DNA from: Paracoccaceae bacterium
GTDB taxonomy: Bacteria > Pseudomonadota > Alphaproteobacteria > Rhodobacterales > Rhodobacteraceae
Length of the DNA stretch: 8,008 nucleotides
Direction of reading: 5' to 3'
Assembly (NCBI GenBank): GCA_012036325.1
Contig: JAAUPC010000156.1
Span: 1-8,008 of the forward strand
Notes under the pieces: generated by a model
What the model saw: only the letters and a program-made list of their open reading frames with translations
Databases searched by the model: none
What the model was told of the DNA's origin: nothing
In this document: positions 1-5,170 of the stretch, piece after piece
How the letters are laid out: each line of letters opens with the position of its first letter
Position numbering within the stretch: the first letter of the stretch is position 1
Translations under genes and position numbers: made by a program

Positions 1-1957
1 CGCGAACGTGACGCCGAGCGTGACCGGGGTGCCAAGCGAAATCCGGGCGACGATGACCCGCCGCACCGGCAAGCTGACGCTGAACGACGCGCTGGCAGGT
101 GAGGGTGGCCGCACCCGCAGCTTGGCCGCGATGAAGCGCAAGCAGGAAAAGGCCCGGGCGAAAGCCCTGGGTCTGGGCCAGAAGGCCGAAAAGCAGGTGC
201 GCGATGTGCAGCTGCCGGAAACCATCGTGGTGTCGGAACTGGCCAACCGGATGGCCGAACGCGCCGCAGACGTGGTCAAAAGCCTCATGAAAATGGGCAT
301 GATGGTCACGATGAACCAGGCGATTGACGCTGATACTGCGGAACTCGTGATCGAGGAATTCGGTCACAAGGCGGTTCGTGTGTCTGACGCCGACGTCGAA
401 CAGGTGATCGACACGGTCAAGGACTCGGACGAAAACCTGCTGTCGCGTCCGCCGATCGTCACGATCATGGGCCACGTTGACCACGGCAAGACCAGCCTTC
501 TGGATGCGATCCGCAAAGCCAACGTCGTCTCGGGCGAAGCGGGCGGGATCACCCAGCACATCGGCGCTTATCAGGTCCAGACCGATGGCGGGGCCAAGAT
601 CACCTTCCTCGACACCCCCGGCCACGCGGCCTTCACCTCCATGCGCTCACGCGGGGCTTCGGTGACGGATATCGTCGTGCTGGTCGTCGCGGCCGACGAC
701 GCCGTGATGCCCCAGACGATTGAGGCGATTGCCCACGCGAAAGCGGCCAAGGTGCCGATGATTGTGGCGATCAACAAGATCGACAAGTATGACGCCGATC
801 CGCAGAAGGTCCGCACGGACCTACTGCAGCATGAGATTGTGGTCGAAGCCATGTCGGGCGACGTGCAGGATGTTGAGGTGTCTGCCAAGACCGGCAAGGG
901 CCTCGATAGTCTCTTGGAGGCGATTGCCCTGCAGGCCGAAGTGCTTGAATTGCGCGCCAACCCGAAACGGGCCGCCAGCGGTGCCGTGATCGAAGCCAAG
1001 CTTGACGTGGGCCGTGGCCCGGTGGCGACGGTTCTGGTTCAGAACGGCACGCTGCGCAAAGGCGACATCTTTGTCGTCGGCGAGCAGTGGGGCAAGGTCC
1101 GCGCGCTGATCAACGATCAGGGTGAGACCGTGCTGGAGGCTGGTCCTTCGGTTCCGGTTGAGGTGCTGGGTCTCTCTGGCACCCCTTCGGCTGGCGACAC
1201 TCTGAACGTGGTCGAAACCGAAGCCCAGGCGCGTGAAATTGCCGACTACCGGATCAAGACCGCCAAGGACAAGCGCGCCGCCGCCGGTGCAGCGACGACG
1301 CTGGAACAGCTGATGGCGAAGGCCAAGGCTGACCAGTCGGTGGCTGAACTGCCGATCCTGATCAAGGCCGACGTCCAGGGCTCGGCCGAGGCGATCGTCC
1401 AGGCGATGGAAAAGATCGGCAATGATGAGGTGCGCGTCCGCGTGCTGCATTCGGGTGTCGGTGCCATCACCGATACTGACGTCGGTCTGGCCGAGGCCTC
1501 GAAGGCCCCGATCATCGGCTTCAACGTGCGCGCCAATGCGTCCGCCCGTCAGTCGGCCAACCAGAAGGGGGTCGAGATCCGCTATTACTCGATCATCTAT
1601 GATCTGGTGGATGACATCAAAGCCGCTGCCTCGGGCCTGCTGAAGGCCGAAGTCCGGGAAACCTTCATCGGCTACGCGACGATCAAGGAAGTCTTCAAGG
1701 TCACTGGCGTCGGCCAGGTTGCTGGCTGCCTTGTCACCGAAGGCGTTGCCCGCCGGTCGGCTGGCGTGCGTCTCTTGCGTGACAGCGTGGTGATCCACGA
1801 GGGCACGCTGAAGACGTTGAAGCGCTTCAAGGACGAAGTGAAGGAAGTCCAGTCCGGTCAGGAATGTGGGATGGCCTTCGAACGCTACGAAGACATCCGT
1901 CCCGGCGATGTGATCGAGATTTTCGAGCGGGAAGAGGTACAGCGCACGCTGGCCTGA
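1..1957 (+). CDS. infB: Translation initiation factor IF2, 5' end missing, one apparent frameshift
   Basis: IF2 is the GTPase that places initiator fMet-tRNA on the 30S subunit and promotes 50S joining in the cytoplasm. Residues here are counted from the GTG at 8, although the true start lies before the window. An IF2_N-type segment (about 71-135) is followed by the G domain: G1 GHVDHGKT (155-162), G2 GGITQHIGAY (179-188), G3 DTPGH (202-206), G4 NKID (256-259) and G5-like SAKTGKG (292-298). Domains II, III and the C1/C2 tRNA-binding part follow, ending normally in PGDVIEIFEREEVQRTLA. Before the conserved GKLTLNDAL the frame of codon 8 gives unconvincing residues. Frame 1 over bases 1-57 gives the charged linker RERDAERDRGAKRNPGDDD, typical of alphaproteobacterial IF2, so an extra C around 57-59 breaks the gene. 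The GTG at 8 is therefore not a start. The family identification is certain; the frameshift is probably a sequence error. Confidence 0.97.
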   Translation, partial: ANVTPSVTGVPSEIRATMTRRTGKLTLNDALAGEGGRTRSLAAMKRKQEKARAKALGLGQKAEKQVRDVQLPETIVVSELANRMAERAADVVKSLMKMGMMVTMNQAIDADTAELVIEEFGHKAVRVSDADVEQVIDTVKDSDENLLSRPPIVTIMGHVDHGKTSLLDAIRKANVVSGEAGGITQHIGAYQVQTDGGAKITFLDTPGHAAFTSMRSRGASVTDIVVLVVAADDAVMPQTIEAIAHAKAAKVPMIVAINKIDKYDADPQKVRTDLLQHEIVVEAMSGDVQDVEVSAKTGKGLDSLLEAIALQAEVLELRANPKRAASGAVIEAKLDVGRGPVATVLVQNGTLRKGDIFVVGEQWGKVRALINDQGETVLEAGPSVPVEVLGLSGTPSAGDTLNVVETEAQAREIADYRIKTAKDKRAAAGAATTLEQLMAKAKADQSVAELPILIKADVQGSAEAIVQAMEKIGNDEVRVRVLHSGVGAITDTDVGLAEASKAPIIGFNVRANASARQSANQKGVEIRYYSIIYDLVDDIKAAASGLLKAEVRETFIGYATIKEVFKVTGVGQVAGCLVTEGVARRSAGVRLLRDSVVIHEGTLKTLKRFKDEVKEVQSGQECGMAFERYEDIRPGDVIEIFEREEVQRTLA

Positions 1958-1966
1958 TGCAAAAAG

Positions 1967-1995
1967 AAAAAGGGTGTCCGCCGTGGACACCCTTT
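1967..1995. terminator. Bidirectional intrinsic terminator between infB and the convergent small gene
   Basis: Eight perfect GC-rich pairs, GGGTGTCC (1972-1979) with GGACACCC (1985-1992), enclose a 5-nt loop (GCCGT). Three A-T pairs (1969-1971 with 1993-1995) extend the stem. Read rightward it starts 9 nt after the infB stop but has only a short T tract (TTTCTC). Read leftward it is followed by TTTTTCTTTTT, a strong U tract, so it should end the 56-codon gene efficiently and infB less strictly. Confidence 0.85.
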
Positions 1996-2017
1996 CTCAC
2001 ATTGAAATATCAAGGAC

Positions 2018-2188
2018 TTACGCGGTCTGATTTACCGGCTGGTAAGCTTTGACCTGGGTCAGGTTCGGCACTGGACGGCCGGTGTAGACCTTGTCCCCCA
2101 CCTTGACCATCAACTTGCCATCGGATGATGAGCCCACTGCAATACCCTGCACCTGCAGGCTGCTGCCGATCGTGATCGTGCGAAGCAT
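2018..2188 (-). CDS. Small hypothetical protein (56 aa)
   Basis: I do not recognise a named family. The start is the ATG at 2188, because GGAGG lies five bases upstream (GGAGG-ATGAC-ATG). The frame stays open upstream to an ATG at 2260, but that start has no comparable ribosome site and would overlap the likely promoter. The protein begins MLRTITIGSSLQVQGIAVG, contains KLMVKVGDKVYTGRPVP, and ends in PVNQTA. It has no cysteine, signal peptide or membrane segment. The alternating hydrophobic and polar residues with glycine turns suggest a small beta-rich fold, SH3-barrel-like by inference only. It is monocistronic: its own promoter-like boxes lie upstream and a strong U-tract terminator follows 23 nt after the stop. 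Coding looks real because of the ribosome site, the terminator placement and protein-like composition. Confidence 0.7.
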   Translation of the reverse strand: MLRTITIGSSLQVQGIAVGSSSDGKLMVKVGDKVYTGRPVPNLTQVKAYQPVNQTA

Positions 2189-2214
2189 GTCATCCTCCAA
2201 TCGATTCTGTGTCT

Positions 2215-2245
2215 GTAATATGGCGCACACAACCCAAACGGGCAA
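2215..2245 (-). promoter_or_regulatory. Possible sigma70-type promoter of the 56-codon gene
   Basis: On the minus strand, TTGCCC (2240-2245, 4/6 to TTGACA) lies 19 bp before TATTAC (2215-2220, 4/6 to TATAAT). Transcription would start near 2207, giving a leader of about 20 nt that contains the GGAGG ribosome site. The spacing is long and the boxes are weak, so this is a suggestion from position and context. Confidence 0.3.
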
Positions 2246-2269
2246 GGATTGTTCACGCACTCGTCAGAG

Positions 2270-2668
2270 CTACAGCCAATCGCGCAGGATCGGGATCAGT
2301 GGCAGGTCCGCCGGCGGCATCGGATAGTCGCGCAAACGGTCCGGCTTGACCCAGGCCAGTGTCTGGCCTTCGGTCGCGCGCGGGGTTCCCTGCCAACGGC
2401 GGCAGGCGAAAAGCGGCATCAGAAGGTGAAAATCGGGGTAGCTGTGGCTGGCAAAGGTCAGGGGGGCAAGGCAGGACGACCAGGTGTTGATGTCCAGCTC
2501 TTCCTTCAGCTCGCGGATCAGCGCCTCCTCCGGCGTTTCGCCCGGTTCGACCTTCCCCCCTGGGAATTCCCAGAGGCCCGCCAGGGATTTGCCTTCGGGC
2601 CGTTGGGCCAGAAGCACGCGGCCATCGGGATCAATCAGCGCGACGGCAGAGACAAGGATGATTTTCAT
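2270..2668 (-). CDS. mutT: Nudix hydrolase, MutT-type (8-oxo-dGTP diphosphatase)
   Basis: MutT-type Nudix enzymes hydrolyse oxidised nucleoside triphosphates such as 8-oxo-dGTP to the monophosphate and pyrophosphate, keeping mutagenic nucleotides out of DNA. The 132-residue length is normal for MutT, and the protein is cytosolic with no signal peptide. The Nudix box GX5EX7REUXEEXGU spans residues 38-60: G38, E44, then RELKEE at 52-57. The metal-binding glutamates E53, E56 and E57 are all present. The usual glycine at position 59 is aspartate (EELDI). Upstream, LWEFPGGK (32-39) is the standard lead-in, and the C-terminal part (DYPMPPADLPLIP, 114-126) also resembles MutT proteins. Only a weak AAGG ribosome site precedes the ATG. 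It follows argJ after 70 nt and is probably read through from it. Substrate preference is inferred from the family. Confidence 0.9.
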   Translation of the reverse strand: MKIILVSAVALIDPDGRVLLAQRPEGKSLAGLWEFPGGKVEPGETPEEALIRELKEELDINTWSSCLAPLTFASHSYPDFHLLMPLFACRRWQGTPRATEGQTLAWVKPDRLRDYPMPPADLPLIPILRDWL

Positions 2669-2684
2669 CGGTCTGGCCTTGCTG

Positions 2685-2737
2685 CAGCCGCCGGGGGCCA
2701 GCCCCCGGACCCCCGGGATATTTTTGGACGAAGAATG
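2685..2737. repeat. GC-rich intergenic hairpin element of Rhodobacterales type
   Basis: CCGGGGGC (2691-2698) and GCCCCCGG (2701-2708) form a perfect 8-bp stem with a 2-nt loop. A second CCCCCGGG block (2710-2717) can compete for the same G tract. ATATTTTTGG and then GGACGAAGAATGA follow on the plus strand. From memory, near-identical blocks ending in GGGATATTTTT(G)GACGAAGAATGA are scattered between genes in many Rhodobacteraceae. The T run sits on the plus-strand side, so it would stop rightward transcription. For leftward argJ-mutT transcription the hairpin has no U tract and may only pause polymerase or protect the mRNA 3' end. Only one copy is in this window, so its repeat status rests on recall. 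Confidence 0.6.
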
Positions 2738-2738
2738 A

Positions 2739-4114
2739 TCAGGAGCGGTAGTCGGCGTTGATCTCGATGTAGCGAGAGGTCAGGTCGCAGGTCCAGACAG
2801 ACCGTTTGGCGCGGCCAAGGCCAAGATCAACATGGATCAGAAGTTCCGGCTGCAGCATGTAATCTGCACCGTCCTGTTCGGTGTAGTCCGGGTTCCGCCA
2901 GCCCTTTTCGGCCACCAGGATGTCACCAAAGTGGATCGACAGTCGGTCCCGCTCCGCCGCCGCGCCGGATTTGCCGATGGCGGCAACGATGCGGCCCCAG
3001 TTCGGGTCTTGTCCGGCAATGGCGGTTTTCACCAGGGGTGAATTGGCGATGGCAAAGGCGGCTTTTGCGGCATCGGCGTCTGTTGTGGCACCGGTCACCC
3101 GCACTTCGACCAGTTTGGTCGCCCCTTCGCCGTCGCGCACCACTTGCAGTGCAAGGTCATGCATCACGCCTTTCAGCGCGGCCTCAAACGCTTTCAGGAC
3201 CGGGCCTTTCACCTCAGCCGCGTCAGACTGGCCGGTGGCGGCCAGAAGGAGCGTGTCAGAGGTAGAGGTATCACTGTCCACGGTGATGGAGTTGAAGGTG
3301 TCATCCACATTGCGCGACAGAAGTTTCTGCAGGTGGCGGGGGCAATCTTCGCGTCGGTGAAGAGGTAGACCAACATCGTTGCCATATCCGGCGCGATCAT
3401 GCCTGACCCTTTGGCGATACCAGCGATGTTGATCACCCCGCCATCGCCCTGCACGGTTGCGGCAGCACCTTTCGGAAAAGTGTCGGTCGTCATCATCGCA
3501 TGGGCGGCCATCTCGATGGCGTCTTCGCGCAGGGCGGAAACCAGATCCGGCACCTTTGCGATGATCTTGTCGAAAGGAAGCGGCTCACCAATCACGCCGG
3601 TCGATGAAGAAAAAACCCGCTCCGGTGGAATGGCCAAAGCCTCGGCCACCGCACCGGTCACCGCCGCCACCGCCTGTTCGCCGATCTTGCCGGTGAAAGC
3701 GTTGGAGTTGCCGGAGTTCACGATGATCGCCGCCCCTGCCGTGCCGCCCTTCAGCGCGAGCTTGGCCTGACAGTCGCGCACGCAGGCCGACCGGGTGGTA
3801 GAGCGGGTGAAGACCCCGGCCATCGCCGTGCCGGGGGCAAGGCGGACCAGCATCACATCCTTGCGGTTCTGGTAACGCACCCCAGCCTCGACCGCGGCGA
3901 ATTCAACGCCGCGGATCCTGGGCAGGGCGGGAAAGCTTGCGGGGGCCAGGGGTGAGACCGGTTTGAGCGCCTTTTTCGCGGCGGCGACGGCCTCACTGAC
4001 CGCCTCACCCATCGCTTCGACCACCGGACCGGCAGCCGCCGTCAGGTCGTCCTTCAGCTTGCGGACCTTTTTCTTCAGCGCTTTGGCTTCGGCCTTCCAG
4101 TCGGTCTTGGTCAT
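2739..4114 (-). CDS. argJ: Bifunctional glutamate N-acetyltransferase / amino-acid N-acetyltransferase, frameshifted here
   Basis: ArgJ transfers acetyl from N-acetylornithine to glutamate (the cyclic arginine pathway) and, in bifunctional forms, also makes N-acetylglutamate from acetyl-CoA. Residues 53-260 match ArgJ: VSPLAPASFPALP, IVNSGNSNAF (131-140), and the self-cleavage segment APDMATML, whose T246 is the expected nucleophile of the beta chain. Just after TDAKIAPA (253-260) the frame is lost. The rest continues one frame over as LQKLLSRNVDDTFNSITVDSDTSTSD to a normal end in EINADYRS. One missing base in 3327-3345 (for example CC for CCC) restores a protein of about 458 residues. Without it, a 301-residue product with a meaningless tail results. 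About 50 Lys- and Ala-rich residues precede the usual ArgJ start region. AGGGGG lies 5 nt before the ATG at 4114. The gene follows the isomerase by 24 nt, suggesting an operon. Confidence 0.93.
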
Positions 4115-4138
4115 CCTGGCCCCCTATGTGCCTGCGGT

Positions 4139-4981
4139 TCAGTCGATCAGCGCCGTGTTCTTCAGGATCGCCGGATCAAGCCCCTCGCCCTCGCGGGTGA
4201 CGGTGCCGGCTTTGGTCAACTCTTCCACGCGGGCCATGATCGCGGCGTTTTCAACCTCGGCCGCAAGTTCGTCGCGGATCAGGTCAAGCGGCGGGTTTTC
4301 GGCGATGCGGGTTTCCTTGACCAAAATCAGGTGCTGGCCAAAGTCTGACTGAACCGGGCCTGCCACTTCGCCCACCTTGGCAGCCACGACGGCCTCTTCA
4401 AACGGCTTGACCATCACACCCAGCCCGAACCAGCCGAGGTCCCCGCCATTGGCGCCTGACCCGGTGTCAATGGAATTGGCCTTGGCCAGTTCGGCGAAAT
4501 CGGCCCCGGCGGCCAATTCGGCCTTCAGCGCCCCTGCCGCTTCGACCGTTTCGACCAGAATATGGGCAGCGTTGTATTCGGTCATCGGGGCGGCATCCTT
4601 GAAGCGCGCCTCATAGGCGGCTTGCAGCGCCTCATCCGTCACGGCGGTGCGGACCACCTCTTCGATCGCCACGCCCGAGATGTAGCCGCGTGTGTCATTC
4701 GTCACGTTGGCGCTGTGGCGGGTCGACATTTCGGTGACCGACTGGCGCAGAAGTTCCTGTTGGACAAGCTGGTCCAGGATGCCCTTGAAGAGCACATCAT
4801 CGGGCAGCGACTGGTACTGTTCCGGCAGGCTTTCGCGCAGGGCGATCATCTCACCCAGGGTGATCGTCGTGCCGTTGACGGTGGCCATCACGGTGGCGGC
4901 AGTCTCACCCTCGGCCCAGACGGGGCTGGCAAGGGCGGCAACCAGGGCCAGGGTGGACCAAAGTCCCGACTGTTTCATCAT
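4139..4981 (-). CDS. Periplasmic parvulin-type peptidyl-prolyl cis-trans isomerase (SurA/PrsA/PpiC-like)
   Basis: This 280-residue exported foldase catalyses cis-trans isomerisation of peptidyl-prolyl bonds and probably acts as a chaperone for envelope proteins. Residues 1-23 form a Sec signal peptide (K3, hydrophobic 7-18, likely cleavage after PVWA at 23). There is no lipobox cysteine, so a soluble periplasmic protein is expected. Residues 30-125 resemble the helical chaperone part of the SurA/PrsA group. The parvulin domain is about 134-226: NAAHILVET (137-145, with H140), DFAELAKANS (161-170), GGDLGWFG (179-186), MVKPFEEAV (190-198) and FGQHLILV (214-221, with H217). AGGAGA lies 7 nt before the first of two adjacent ATGs (4981 and 4978), favouring the first. 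It heads the leftward cluster and is divergent from secA, which fits a role on freshly exported proteins. Confidence 0.9.
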   Translation of the reverse strand: MMKQSGLWSTLALVAALASPVWAEGETAATVMATVNGTTITLGEMIALRESLPEQYQSLPDDVLFKGILDQLVQQELLRQSVTEMSTRHSANVTNDTRGYISGVAIEEVVRTAVTDEALQAAYEARFKDAAPMTEYNAAHILVETVEAAGALKAELAAGADFAELAKANSIDTGSGANGGDLGWFGLGVMVKPFEEAVVAAKVGEVAGPVQSDFGQHLILVKETRIAENPPLDLIRDELAAEVENAAIMARVEELTKAGTVTREGEGLDPAILKNTALID

Positions 4982-5019
4982 TTCACCGTCTCCTGATCGG
5001 GCAGCCGGGGCGTGCCACG

Positions 5020-5048
5020 TTGACTATACCCGGGTGACCCCTTACATC
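5020..5048 (+). promoter_or_regulatory. Possible secA promoter
   Basis: TTGACT (5020-5025, 5/6 to the -35 consensus) is followed after 17 bp by TACATC (5043-5048, 3/6 to the -10 consensus). Transcription would begin near 5055, leaving a leader of about 115 nt before the secA ATG. The good -35 and exact spacing support it; the -10 is weak, as is common in Rhodobacterales. Confidence 0.4.
5023..5028 (-). promoter_or_regulatory. Possible -10 box for the leftward parvulin-argJ-mutT operon
   Basis: The minus strand reads TATAGT (5/6 to TATAAT) about 40 bp before the parvulin start codon. No good -35 is found 16-18 bp upstream. The box overlaps the -35 of the rightward secA promoter candidate, so the two would share DNA. 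Confidence 0.35.
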
Positions 5049-5060
5049 GCGACAGTCGCG
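5048..5060. promoter_or_regulatory. 13-bp dyad CGCGAC-A-GTCGCG at the predicted secA start site
   Basis: CGCGAC (5048-5053) and GTCGCG (5055-5060) are perfect inverted repeats around one A. The dyad sits where secA transcription is predicted to begin. It could be an operator, or a small hairpin at the 5' end of the leader. Nothing in the window identifies a binding protein, and GC-rich DNA makes chance palindromes common. Confidence 0.2.
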
Positions 5061-5170
5061 TGAGGCGGGGCCGTCCGGCCTACTTCTAGGTTCTTCTATG
5101 GAAGGCGTTGGGGGCGGGCAAGTCCGAGTGCCACACGTTGCTGTCAGGAACGCAGCCCCACGGAGAAAAC

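Noticed and set aside
821..1990. 389-codon open frame antisense to infB
   Set aside because: It is the mirror of the strongly conserved IF2 coding sequence in GC-rich DNA. Its product is His/Asp/Leu-rich with no recognisable domain, and it has no ribosome site.
5108..5170. 21-codon upstream extension of SecA (MGAGKSEC...)
   Set aside because: It has no SecA similarity. The ATG at 5171 has a ribosome site and the standard SecA N-terminus.
5098..5170. Possible upstream open frame in the secA leader (ATG at 5098) as a SecM-like sensor
   Set aside because: It has no clear ribosome site, arrest motif or signal peptide, and it simply overlaps into secA out of frame.
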